Assembly: GCA_023382595.1 (NCBI GenBank)
Contig: JAHDWB010000001.1
Span: forward strand, 1,488,001 to 1,552,000
Reading direction: 5' to 3'
Source: Anaerolineales bacterium
GTDB lineage: Bacteria; Chloroflexota; Anaerolineae; Anaerolineales; Villigracilaceae
DNA length: 64,000 nucleotides
Within the stretch, counting starts at the first letter, position 1. Every line of letters starts with the position of its first letter. The translations under genes and the position numbers were made by a program. Shown here one piece after another: positions 1 to 8,173 of the stretch. The notes below the pieces were generated by a model that was not told the DNA's origin, ran no database searches, and saw only the letters and a list, made by a program, of their open reading frames with translations.

Positions 1-273
1 TGCATGGGGTTCATTGGCGGGCATGATGATGGCATCACCCGCGGTCAACCGAAACGGCTGACCGGAGATGGTGACATCTGCTTCGCCTTCAATAATGTGA
101 ACCAAAGCATCGAAGGGCGCGGTATGTTCACTCAAACCCTGTTCGATGTCGAAAGCAAATAATGTGACGTTCCCCGCCTCCGCCTTGGTGATCTGGCGGC
201 TGACGACCGATCCTTCCTGATAATTGACCATTTCAGCGAGTTTCAATACTTGTGATTTTGGCGCAGTGGACAT
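1..273 (-). CDS. Cupin-domain protein (3' end outside window)
   Basis: Reading leftward from an ATG at 273, a frame stays open to the window edge (91 codons). The translation begins MSTAPKSQVLKLAEMVNY and contains a typical small-cupin pattern: a hydrophobic beta strand, HTAPFDALVHIIEGEADV, then a second conserved block ending GDAIIMPANEPHA. A CAGGAGGA ribosome-binding site lies 5-6 bases before the start. Small cupins of this kind bind a metal through His residues and act in sugar or aromatic metabolism or as sensors; the substrate is not evident here. It lies 12 bases after the MFS gene stop and is probably the last gene of the same leftward operon. The product is partial because the gene continues past base 1. 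Confidence 0.8.
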   Translation of the reverse strand, partial: MSTAPKSQVLKLAEMVNYQEGSVVSRQITKAEAGNVTLFAFDIEQGLSEHTAPFDALVHIIEGEADVTISGQPFRLTAGDAIIMPANEPHA

Positions 274-285
274 GGTTCCTCCTGT

Positions 286-1509
286 TTATTTGGTTTCCTC
301 GGGTGGTTTGATCGAACGGAATTCGCGGAACAACAATAGATCATAAACGATTTTCAGCCCTCCGGAAAAGAAAAAGGGCGCGCTGAATAAAACCGGGATG
401 CTGAAAAATAACCCCGTCAACGTTGGGGAGAGGGCTGCGCCAACAGAACGGGCGATGGCGGTAACACCTGCAGCGGCGGACCGTTCGTCGGGGTCAACAA
501 CAGCCACCGTGTAGGATTGACGCGTCGGGACATCCATCTGGGAGATGCTAAAGCGCAGGAGCAGGACTCCGATGGCAAGCGGAAGCGTCGGCATCAACGG
601 GACAAGAATCAACAAGATATTGGATGGAATGTGGGTGAAGACCATTGTATTGACCAGCCCGATCTTTTCAGCAAGTTTGACAGCCAGCAACGCCGAAATT
701 CCCGCGAGGATATTTGCACCGAAGAAAATACTGCCAAGGACTCCCGTATCCACGCCGAATTTGACGTGGAACCAGTACGCCATGAAACTTTGCACGATCA
801 ATCCGCCTGCAAAAGCATCGATGGAAAAAAGCGCGCTCAGTTTGAAAACGACATTCCGCGAGCGATGCAAGCCCAGTACCTTCTTTTGCTGTGTTTGTTT
901 GTGAGCGGCTTCGATGGCAGGCGAGACGCCTAAAAACAGGACGAGCAGAATGAGACCGCCGAGCGCATATCCCATCAGAATGGCACGATATGATTCGAGC
1001 GCCGTCCAGCCATTGGACTGCAAGACCTGCGCCAGCCATCCGCTCCCCAGCGCGCCAAACGCGGACGAGAACGAACCGCCCAGGTTGTACCATGCAAAGA
1101 GTTTCGTGCGCGAGCGGTCGGGGACAAGTTGTGTCAACCCCGCCTGCTCGACGGCAAGGAAGGGACCGATCTCCTTATCATTCGGGCTGATCACGCCAAT
1201 AACGGCGGCAATCGTAAGGATGATGATGTTGTTCGTCAGTATAAAAACAATCCCCGCGCCGAGCATGAGCAGGGCGCCGATCAGCAGGGTGCGTTTGCGT
1301 CCAAACCCGTCGGCGTGCGTGGTCAGCCAGAGCGAAATCCCCGCATCCCCTATCAACGTGAGTGTGAATAACAACCCGACCTGCGTTGCGGTTAATCCCG
1401 CTTCGGTTAGGTACAGCACAAGAACAACTGCGAGCGAGCCGTAACAAAACATGCGGATAATGCGGGTGGCAAAGAGCAGAACAATATCCCTGCGATGATC
1501 CTTCGTCAT
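286..1509 (-). CDS. MFS transporter
   Basis: A 407-residue polytopic membrane protein with about 12 hydrophobic segments. The cytoplasmic motif HADGFGRKRTLLIGALLML between segments 2 and 3 is the MFS signature A region. A second conserved block, AVVDPDERSAAAGVTAIARS, lies in the C-terminal half. The architecture matches drug or metabolite efflux members of the major facilitator superfamily; the substrate cannot be deduced. Its ATG overlaps the stop of the upstream helicase gene (ATGA at 1506-1509), so the two are probably translationally coupled. It belongs to the leftward group flippase-helicase-MFS-cupin. Confidence 0.85.
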   Translation of the reverse strand: MTKDHRRDIVLLFATRIIRMFCYGSLAVVLVLYLTEAGLTATQVGLLFTLTLIGDAGISLWLTTHADGFGRKRTLLIGALLMLGAGIVFILTNNIIILTIAAVIGVISPNDKEIGPFLAVEQAGLTQLVPDRSRTKLFAWYNLGGSFSSAFGALGSGWLAQVLQSNGWTALESYRAILMGYALGGLILLVLFLGVSPAIEAAHKQTQQKKVLGLHRSRNVVFKLSALFSIDAFAGGLIVQSFMAYWFHVKFGVDTGVLGSIFFGANILAGISALLAVKLAEKIGLVNTMVFTHIPSNILLILVPLMPTLPLAIGVLLLRFSISQMDVPTRQSYTVAVVDPDERSAAAGVTAIARSVGAALSPTLTGLFFSIPVLFSAPFFFSGGLKIVYDLLLFREFRSIKPPEETK

Positions 1510-4067
1510 AGCAATTCCTTCAAAATGGCGAGCGCTTCCGGCTTGCCGCCATATCCGTTTTCACCGCCCGGTCCCACGCAGGACGGACAACCGTCCTCAC
1601 ATTCACATTGACTGACCAGCTCATGAGCACGGACGATCAATTCATCATGGATCTCAAACAATCTCTGGCTGAAACCGATTCCCGCAGGGACAAGGTCATA
1701 TAGAACGATGGACGGCAGTCCATTGACCATCGCCCACGCCGGGTCGGTGTAAACACCAAGGTCGCCGGTATCGCACATCAGGAACAACGGTGCAAGGTTG
1801 CCAAGCACAAATCCCAACCCCGCCAATCCGCTGCGGATCTTCACATTCTGCTCCACTTTGCGATGACAACTATTGCACAGCGTGGTGAGATTTTCCAGCC
1901 GGTTCGCTTCTTCCTTTGATGTGAACGCGCGGAATGGGATCTTGTGATGCACATCATGTTCACGTGTGGATTCCACCGCGCCGCACACCTGACAGGTGAA
2001 TTTATCCCGCGCGCGGACGGCTTCGCGAATCTTCCTCCAGCCGGGTCCGTAGTCGTTCGGGTCGTTGGACCAGGCTCCAGTGTCGCGCAGATGCGAAAGA
2101 GTCGCTTCAGAGATGGTCAGCCAGTAACCGGTCGTCTGCAACTCGGAGGGAGGCAGGTCCAACAGTTCCTGCCCCAATGTCTCGTTGGTAAACCAGCGCA
2201 TCTTGCGGAATCCAACCACCTGCGTGGTGACCTGAATTTCGCCATATCCCTTGTAGCAAGCCTCGCCCCACTTTTTGCCGACAGGCGATAACGCAATATG
2301 TTCGCTCACAGAAAGCACTTGGATCTCCGACTGCTGTTGGGCTTCGGTGTAATAATCCAAACTGACGGGGATCAATTGCGAAACGTGGTTTTCCAGATCG
2401 AGTTCCTGCACGAAATACTGTTGTGCCTCGTGCATGTAAACCGCGCCGGGATGGATCATCCATGGAGCGGATTCGCCGTCCACTGTGCCGATCGTCAGCG
2501 GCTTGCCATCTTCAGTGACGCTTTGCAAGATAAAACGCTGCGGCGATGCGGAACGCAGGGAAATGTTCGCGGCGGGATACTGGTCCTGCATCCAATAATA
2601 TTTTTCGTTCGAGAAATGCGCTTCGCTGTTGGAGACAAGAAAATCCAGATACTCATCGAGCAATTCATCCGAAATACCGCCGAAGCCTTCCCCCTTTTGA
2701 AAGGGTAGTTCGAACATGGCACAGCGTAAATGCTCCAGCAGGATCAGCAAATGGTTCGGATTAATCAGCGCCTGTTCCGGCGATCTGCCAAAAAAATATT
2801 CCGGATGGTGCGCCAAAAACTGATCGAGCGGATTGGGAGACGCCACCAACACAGCGACAGCTGGTTCGTCACCCCTGCCTGCCCTACCCGCCTGCTGACG
2901 CGCGCTTGCAATTGTGCCGGGATATCCGACAAGGATCGCCGCGCCAAGTCCGCCGACATCAATGCCGAGTTCGAGTGCATTGGTCGCCACTACGGTTTTG
3001 ACAGAGCCGTCGCGCAGTCCCTGCTCGATCTCGCGGCGCTGATGTGGGAGATAACCGGAGCGGTAGCCTCGAATGAAAGATGGACGAGGAAAGAGATCGC
3101 CTTTTTCATTTTTTCTTCTTTCTTCTTTCCTGCCCTCCTGCAAATACGTCAGCATCATTTCCACACTTCGTCTTGTCCGCGCAAAGACAACGGTTTGAAT
3201 ATTGCGCGAAAATAGGTCATTTGCCAGCCGCACGCTTTCAAGCAGACTGCTTTTCCGCAAACCGAGCGCAGGTTCCGTGACCGGCGGGTTATACATGATG
3301 AAGTGACGCTCACCGCGCGCCGAACCGTCATTATCGACCAGTTCGACCGGCTCTTCGATGAGCCGTTCCGCCAGTTCGCGCGGATTGCCAATGGTGGCAG
3401 ATGCAAGAATGAACTGCGGCGCAGAGCCGTAAAATTGAGCAACCCGCTTCACTCTGCGCAGGACGTTGGCAACGTGGGAACCGAAGACTCCGCGGTAGGT
3501 GTGCGCCTCGTCAATGACGATGAATTTCAGGTTGGAGAAAAAGTCGCTCCAGTTGGCGTGATGTGGAAGGATGCCGGTGTGGAGCATGTCGGGATTGGAC
3601 AAAACAATGCGCGCACTTCTGCGGATGGTTGAGCGGTGAGGTTGAGGGGTATCGCCGTCATAAATTGACGATTGCAGATGTATGACTGACGATTGAAATG
3701 CCTGAAGTGTGGAAAGCTGATCTTGGGCAAGGGCTTTGGTGGGAAAGAGATACAGGGCACGGGCTTCGGAGGCATGGAGCATTTCTGCAAGCACGGGCAG
3801 GTTATAGGCAAGCGTCTTTCCGCTGGCGGTACCGGTGGCGAGAATGATATTCCTGCCGGCGCGGATGTGAGTCCATGCGGAGAGTTGATGGGAGTACAAC
3901 GAGTCAATGCCGCGGGTGGATAAGGCTTCCCGAAGCGGAGCAGGCAGATCGTCAGGGAAAGGATGCGTCTGCGCGGCGCGGGGAGGCGTTGTCCGCCAGG
4001 CGGAGATGTTCGGCGCGGTGTCCGCGTCTTGTTTCCAAAAATCCAAAAGAGTTTGCAGGATATTCAC
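1506..4067 (-). CDS. DEAD/DEAH-box helicase with DUF1998-type C-terminus and embedded HNH domain
   Basis: 853 residues, GTG start overlapping the upstream stop (GTGA). Superfamily 2 motifs are clear: Walker A ATGTASGKT near residue 77, IDEAH near 187, SATI near 222 and QAGRAGR near 388. The C-terminal third matches the DUF1998 zinc-binding region of Hrq1/MrfA (YprA) helicases, ending with CECEDGCPSCVG around residues 832-843. MrfA-type enzymes are 3'-5' DNA helicases in repair of mitomycin-type damage (family knowledge). Two departures stand out. Residues about 675-740 form an HNH motif (FTCQVCG, then HDVHHK, then ENLTTLCNSCH) inserted just before the GLAGLGFVLGNLAPLFLMCD block. A purine-rich insert (KEERRKNEKGD) lies between helicase motifs. 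Whether the HNH part cuts DNA is unknown. Confidence 0.88.
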   Translation of the reverse strand: MNILQTLLDFWKQDADTAPNISAWRTTPPRAAQTHPFPDDLPAPLREALSTRGIDSLYSHQLSAWTHIRAGRNIILATGTASGKTLAYNLPVLAEMLHASEARALYLFPTKALAQDQLSTLQAFQSSVIHLQSSIYDGDTPQPHRSTIRRSARIVLSNPDMLHTGILPHHANWSDFFSNLKFIVIDEAHTYRGVFGSHVANVLRRVKRVAQFYGSAPQFILASATIGNPRELAERLIEEPVELVDNDGSARGERHFIMYNPPVTEPALGLRKSSLLESVRLANDLFSRNIQTVVFARTRRSVEMMLTYLQEGRKEERRKNEKGDLFPRPSFIRGYRSGYLPHQRREIEQGLRDGSVKTVVATNALELGIDVGGLGAAILVGYPGTIASARQQAGRAGRGDEPAVAVLVASPNPLDQFLAHHPEYFFGRSPEQALINPNHLLILLEHLRCAMFELPFQKGEGFGGISDELLDEYLDFLVSNSEAHFSNEKYYWMQDQYPAANISLRSASPQRFILQSVTEDGKPLTIGTVDGESAPWMIHPGAVYMHEAQQYFVQELDLENHVSQLIPVSLDYYTEAQQQSEIQVLSVSEHIALSPVGKKWGEACYKGYGEIQVTTQVVGFRKMRWFTNETLGQELLDLPPSELQTTGYWLTISEATLSHLRDTGAWSNDPNDYGPGWRKIREAVRARDKFTCQVCGAVESTREHDVHHKIPFRAFTSKEEANRLENLTTLCNSCHRKVEQNVKIRSGLAGLGFVLGNLAPLFLMCDTGDLGVYTDPAWAMVNGLPSIVLYDLVPAGIGFSQRLFEIHDELIVRAHELVSQCECEDGCPSCVGPGGENGYGGKPEALAILKELL

Positions 4068-5089
4068 GGCTTATCACTTTCAACTCGCGGCAGGCGTTCG
4101 CCCGCATGAAGTGTCCGGAATGCCCAGGCTCCGACAATGAATGGGACCCAGAAGGTTACGGCGCGATAGATGAGCGTGATCACAACCGCCTGCCCCCAAC
4201 GCACATTGAGGGATGCAAGCGCAAGAGGCATCAACCCTTCGACAATGCCAATGCCGGAAGGAGTCGGTGATACGATTAGAAAGAGATATGCCATCGCAAA
4301 TCCTGCAACGATGGTGCCGGATGAAAATGGAACACCAAAAGACAGGAAAGAACAAACCAAGATCAGCATCAACAAGCCCTTGTTGAAGATCCCCCACAAA
4401 ATGGGACGAAACAGGCTGGACGGTTTTTCGGTGAGCCCGGAAAAGCCCTCGGAAATTTCAACCGCAAAATGGCGCGCGCGCGCTTCGCTGAGATATTCTT
4501 CCTTGCGAAACCATTTCACAAAGCGATTAATGGCGCGCGCAAGTTTTGCCAGCAGGTTCCCAAGCCGTTCTGCGGAACGGTATCCCAGATACAGCACGAA
4601 CGCGTAACAAACTGCAATGAGAAATAAGAAAAGTGATGCAGAAATTTCCCCGACTTCGAGGTCATTGCGGCGAAATAGGACGATGAGCCCCAAGGCAAGA
4701 ATGACGAGGAATGCCGCCTGATCGAGCAGGAGGAAAAGCGCGGCAACGACGGTGGCTTTGCCAGTGGGATGTCCGCGGCGGCGTGCCTCGGCAGCGAACA
4801 GTGCGACTCCGCCCGCGCCGGCAGTTGGCGCTACAATATTGATGAAATTCGCCGCTGTGGCAATGCGGCTGAGCGTCAGAACACTCTCGTGGATGCCGAG
4901 CAGGTGGAAAATGCTCTGGTACATTCGCCCGTTGGTGATGAACCAGAGCATTTGGATCAACAGTGCAAGAGTGAAGAAGCGAAGTTTTGCCCTTTCAAGC
5001 GTTTCGAGGATCGTTTCCAACTCGCTCAAACTGAGCGCCACTACGATCACGCCGAGGAATAACACAACAAAGAAGAAGAGTTTTTTCAT
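4064..5089 (-). CDS. Flippase-like membrane protein (UPF0104/AglD, LPG-synthase TM domain)
   Basis: 341 residues with about eight hydrophobic helices. The sequence resembles the lysylphosphatidylglycerol synthase transmembrane / UPF0104 family: an early LFHLLGIHESVLTLSRIATA segment, a central loop EEYLSEARARHFAVEISEGF, and the near-terminal stretch SPTPSGIGIVEGLMPLALAS typical of this family. Members are thought to move or modify lipid-linked substrates in the cytoplasmic membrane. It is the first gene of the leftward operon and ends by overlapping the helicase start. It reads away from the candidate origin region to its right. Confidence 0.8.
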   Translation of the reverse strand: MKKLFFFVVLFLGVIVVALSLSELETILETLERAKLRFFTLALLIQMLWFITNGRMYQSIFHLLGIHESVLTLSRIATAANFINIVAPTAGAGGVALFAAEARRRGHPTGKATVVAALFLLLDQAAFLVILALGLIVLFRRNDLEVGEISASLFLFLIAVCYAFVLYLGYRSAERLGNLLAKLARAINRFVKWFRKEEYLSEARARHFAVEISEGFSGLTEKPSSLFRPILWGIFNKGLLMLILVCSFLSFGVPFSSGTIVAGFAMAYLFLIVSPTPSGIGIVEGLMPLALASLNVRWGQAVVITLIYRAVTFWVPFIVGAWAFRTLHAGERLPRVESDKP

Positions 5090-5202
5090 AGGCTTCTATA
5101 TCCACGAATTGTAACAAAACATTAAATTAATCTACACGGTATAGAAATACGCCACAAAAGCATCAAAGTTCCTTTTACTATCCGAAATATCCCATCTGCC
5201 AT

Positions 5203-5538
5203 CCCATATATTGGGTTATTTGTTTAGACAACACAGCCGTCCACAAGCCAAAATCTGTGGATAACTGCCAGTAAATTGTGGAAAACTCCCCTGCCCTGTG
5301 GACAAGAGCCCTTTTTATGAGAGAAAAGGTCAGACAAGTTAAGAAAGGCTTGCCCCCATATATGGGGGGTGTTTTTTTGATATACCGATATATGGAAAAA
5401 TCATCAAAAGCGCTCTTTTTAGATCATTCATTCTGTTGAAAAGTTGCAACAGAGAAATCCACAGTATGGAGAAGGCTTGGGAGTCGAGTTAACCCGCAGG
5501 TCTGGTGGGAGGCGCGGCATCCGAACCCATATATAGGG
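5203..5538. repeat. CCCATATAT-type palindromes (four copies)
   Basis: Four related elements: CCCATATATTGGG at 5203-5215, a perfect 16-base CCCCCATATATGGGGG at 5353-5368, CCGATATATGG at 5385-5395, and CCCATATATAGGG at 5526-5538. They alternate with the DnaA boxes. They could be binding sites for an unidentified regulator or part of the origin architecture. Confidence 0.6.
5256..5305 (-). promoter_or_regulatory. Three phased DnaA boxes
   Basis: TGTGGATAA (5256-5264), TGTGGAAAA (5277-5285) and TGTGGACAA (5297-5305) are all on the same strand, with starts 21 and 20 bases apart, close to two helical turns. Their reverse complements TTATCCACA, TTTTCCACA and TTGTCCACA are the consensus DnaA box and two single-base variants. 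Confidence 0.7.
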
Positions 5539-5549
5539 TCGTACGTTAT

Positions 5550-5567
5550 CTATCCACACTATCCACA
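5550..5567 (+). promoter_or_regulatory. Tandem DnaA-box-like 9-mers
   Basis: CTATCCACA occurs twice head to tail with no spacer. Each differs from TTATCCACA only at the first base. The pair faces the opposite way from the cluster at 5256-5305, as expected when two box arrays flank an unwinding region. Confidence 0.6.
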
Positions 5568-5685
5568 GCCCCTACTACTATTACGAATCCATAATCATAC
5601 TAATATACTGCTTGAATCTATTAAGGGATTCCTGTACAATCCACATGTACGTTTGTCCCCTCTTTGCCAACCTTGGGAGGTTGCC

Positions 5686-5958
5686 ATGGATATGATCAAA
5701 GTTTCAGCCAACTCCCGTACCTCTGCAGTTGCCGGGGCGATCGCGGGCGTGATCCGCGAGCACAAGCGGGCAGAAGTGCAAGCCATTGGAGCGGGCGCCG
5801 TCAATCAGGCGGTAAAGGCATTGGTGCTTGCCTCCAGTTATCTCAAGAACGACGGGATCGAGGTGTTCTGCGTCCCCGAGTTCGTGGATGTGGAGATCGA
5901 AGAGAAGGTGCGCACGGCGATCAAGTTGGTGGTCGAGGTGCGGGTGCCAACTACATAA
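5686..5958 (+). CDS. spoVS: Stage V sporulation protein S (SpoVS/Alba-like)
   Basis: 90 residues starting MDMIKVSANSRTSAVAGAIAG. The ATG at 5686 was chosen over an in-frame ATG at 5653 because a GGGAGG ribosome-binding site lies 5 bases before it and SpoVS proteins start here. The blocks VQAIGAGAVNQAVKAL and RTAIKLVVEVR are the family signature. SpoVS is a small Alba-fold nucleic-acid-binding protein; in Bacillus it affects septation and coat assembly, but it is widespread in non-sporulating lineages too. It is the first rightward gene beside the candidate origin, which would fit a role linked to chromosome or division control, though that is inference. Confidence 0.92.
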   Translation: MDMIKVSANSRTSAVAGAIAGVIREHKRAEVQAIGAGAVNQAVKALVLASSYLKNDGIEVFCVPEFVDVEIEEKVRTAIKLVVEVRVPTT

Positions 5959-5964
5959 AAAACG

Positions 5965-5997
5965 AGGCGGCGTCTTTTATTGGTGAATGCGCCGCCT
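5965..5997 (+). terminator. Possible terminator after spoVS
   Basis: AGGCGGCG (5965-5972) pairs with CGCCGCCT (5990-5997) around a 17-base loop. Only a short GATGTTTTAG follows, so termination strength is uncertain. Confidence 0.45.
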
Positions 5998-6153
5998 GAT
6001 GTTTTAGACATCCCCGCGCAGGGTGGCGTAACTGCCCGTTTTATTCACAAATTATAAATACGACGGGTATAATCCTTCTTAAGCGGGTATTCGCTTCACG
6101 CGCCGCCGACGGTTGCTTCCGCGCGTGAGCTGGTGCCACGCTGACGTGTTCCC

Positions 6154-8100
6154 ATGCAAAAGAACAGACTTCCGCGCTTGCTTCTCGTCGTTTCCCTGTT
6201 GATCGCCCTTGGCGCAGGGATGTTCGCTCCGCGTTTGGAGCGGGTCGAGGCGAAGCCAGTTTACTCTGGAACCATGGAGGTTATTTTTAATGAAATTGCA
6301 TGGGCAGGAACGCAAGCCAATGTAAATGCTGAATGGATTGAACTATATAACCCAGGTGCTGTTGATATTAATTTGAATGGGTGGACACTGAGAGCAATTG
6401 ATGGAACCCCAAATATTATATTAACTGGAATCATACCTGCAAATGGATATTACTTATTAGAACGCACTGCTGACACTACTGTAAATGACATTCCGGCTGA
6501 TCAGATATACACTGGTGCTCTTGGAAACGCTCCGGCTGAGAACTTGGAATTACGTGATGAAAGCAATAATTTGATAGACACTGCCAATGAGGGGAGTACT
6601 GTTTGGCTTGCTGGAAATACAACTGGCTTCTATAGCATGGAGCGAAAAACGGGCGATCCAGATGGTCCATCATCTTGGGTTTCAAATGATGGAATTACAA
6701 GAAATGGACTAGATGCGAGTGGAAATCCAATAAACGGTACTCCAAAACAGCCGAATTCTTCTATCATTCCGACACCTACGCCCACAATTACCAACACTCC
6801 AACCGAAACGGGAACACCAACCAATACTCCCACCGTCACGCAAACCCGCACATCCACGCCGAGCAGCACCGCTACCCCGGTCACGGGACCGTTGTCTGTT
6901 CTCATCAACGAAGTTGCCTGGTCTGGTACATCATCCACGCGTACGAATGATGAGTGGATCGAACTGCACAACACTCTATCCAGTTCACTAAACTTGGATG
7001 GCTGGAAAATAACAATGGATAGAGGTGATGGAGAGATAGATTTTATAATCTTCAACGGTGATGATGAGATCCCCGCTGGCGGGTTCTTTTTGCTGGGACG
7101 TGCGCTAAACATTTTTAATAACGTGATAGTGGACAAGGCATTTTCAACAGCGCTCCCGAACGATGGTGTTGTCATTCTGCGCTTGTACAACGCGCAAGGG
7201 ACCTTCATCGACTCTGCCAACCTCGGCAGGCAATCTGGATGGTATGCCGGCACCGCTGCAACGACGTACGCCAGTATGGAACGGCGCGGAAAAATTTTGG
7301 ACGGAGCAAATGCCTGGTTCACGTTTGGAGGCACACCCTTTGCCCGTAATCGCGATAATGCTCTGGTGCGAGGCTCCCCGAAACAGGCAAATTGGGCGGT
7401 CAACGTCACACCAACCGCCACGCCATTCCGCACCCCTACGCGTACGCCCACACCATCCCGAGTGCCGACCCTTGTTGTTATCCCGCGCCTCGTCATCAAC
7501 GAGATCCTTGCGCGCCCCGGCTTTGATTGGAATCAAGATGGCAAGGTGGATGTTTTCGATGAATTCATCGAGATCAAGAATCTTGGTCCCGTCACTGAAG
7601 ACCTGAGCGGCTGGCAGTTGGATGCCGTGAATGCCGAGTCAGCCTTTGTCCTGCCGTCGGTTTCACTAAGACCGGGCGAACGGGTGGTCTTTTACGGTTC
7701 GCAAACCAACCTGCTGCTCAGCGACGGCGGCGAGACCGTCCGCTTGATCAACCCCGGCAGGACCATCATCGACGCCTATACCTATTCATTTGCAGGAACT
7801 CCCGACCGCTCCTTCTGCCGCATGCCCGACCGGGAATTCTTTGGATCGTGGTTCGAAGACTGCATCCCCACCCCAAATCTGGTTAACACACGTGAAGGTA
7901 CGGTCCCATCCATGCCGGGCGGCGGTTATGAATCTCTTGTTTGCGAACTGCCCGACACTATTCCGTCTGATTTTCTCACGGCGGAATGCCGTAGTTATGG
8001 CACGAACATTTGGAATCCCTATTATTGGGACCGGTACGGCTGGCTGGGCTGGAGGATGCTCCAATCCAATACCAGCAAATGGGAATCGTATTTTGAATAG
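6154..8100 (+). CDS. Secreted protein with three lamin-tail domains
   Basis: 648 residues. The N-terminus (KNRLPRLLLVVSLLIALGAG) is a signal peptide or anchor. Three lamin-tail (LTD) domains begin at about residues 47 (FNEIAWAGTQANVNAEWIEL), 250 (INEVAWSGTSSTRTNDEWIE) and 448 (INEILARPGFDWNQDGKVDV). They are joined by Thr/Pro-rich spacers typical of cell-surface proteins in this phylum. LTD domains are immunoglobulin-fold modules found with exported nucleases and adhesins; no catalytic domain is visible here. The first LTD domain (about 6280-6760) is noticeably more AT-rich than the rest, suggesting it was acquired or duplicated separately. Confidence 0.85.
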   Translation: MQKNRLPRLLLVVSLLIALGAGMFAPRLERVEAKPVYSGTMEVIFNEIAWAGTQANVNAEWIELYNPGAVDINLNGWTLRAIDGTPNIILTGIIPANGYYLLERTADTTVNDIPADQIYTGALGNAPAENLELRDESNNLIDTANEGSTVWLAGNTTGFYSMERKTGDPDGPSSWVSNDGITRNGLDASGNPINGTPKQPNSSIIPTPTPTITNTPTETGTPTNTPTVTQTRTSTPSSTATPVTGPLSVLINEVAWSGTSSTRTNDEWIELHNTLSSSLNLDGWKITMDRGDGEIDFIIFNGDDEIPAGGFFLLGRALNIFNNVIVDKAFSTALPNDGVVILRLYNAQGTFIDSANLGRQSGWYAGTAATTYASMERRGKILDGANAWFTFGGTPFARNRDNALVRGSPKQANWAVNVTPTATPFRTPTRTPTPSRVPTLVVIPRLVINEILARPGFDWNQDGKVDVFDEFIEIKNLGPVTEDLSGWQLDAVNAESAFVLPSVSLRPGERVVFYGSQTNLLLSDGGETVRLINPGRTIIDAYTYSFAGTPDRSFCRMPDREFFGSWFEDCIPTPNLVNTREGTVPSMPGGGYESLVCELPDTIPSDFLTAECRSYGTNIWNPYYWDRYGWLGWRMLQSNTSKWESYFE

Positions 8101-8173
8101 ACTGCTTGAATGCAAGAAATCTCCGGCGCTTCTTGCATGTTTCCGCTAAATCTTACATAACTTTGATGCATCC

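Larger units (their letters stand above)
5200..5570. other. oriC: Candidate chromosomal replication origin (oriC)
   Basis: The 596 bases between 5089 and 5686 hold no supportable gene. They contain a perfect DnaA box (TGTGGATAA, reverse of TTATCCACA) at 5256, near-consensus boxes at 5277 and 5297 on the same strand, an AAATCCACA at 5455, and a tandem CTATCCACA pair at 5550-5567. Interleaved are palindromes built on CCCATATAT and AT-rich stretches at about 5370-5480. The flanking operons diverge from this point (leftward 5089 to 1, rightward 5686 to 14465), and three parS-like sites lie 14-16 kb to the right. No dnaA, dnaN, parA or parB is in the window, so the call rests on motifs and layout only. 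Confidence 0.6.

Noticed and set aside
8110-8138. ATGCAAGAA/TTCTTGCAT inverted repeat after the lamin-tail gene as a terminator
   Set aside because: The 11-base loop and lack of a T tract make termination weak; left unannotated.
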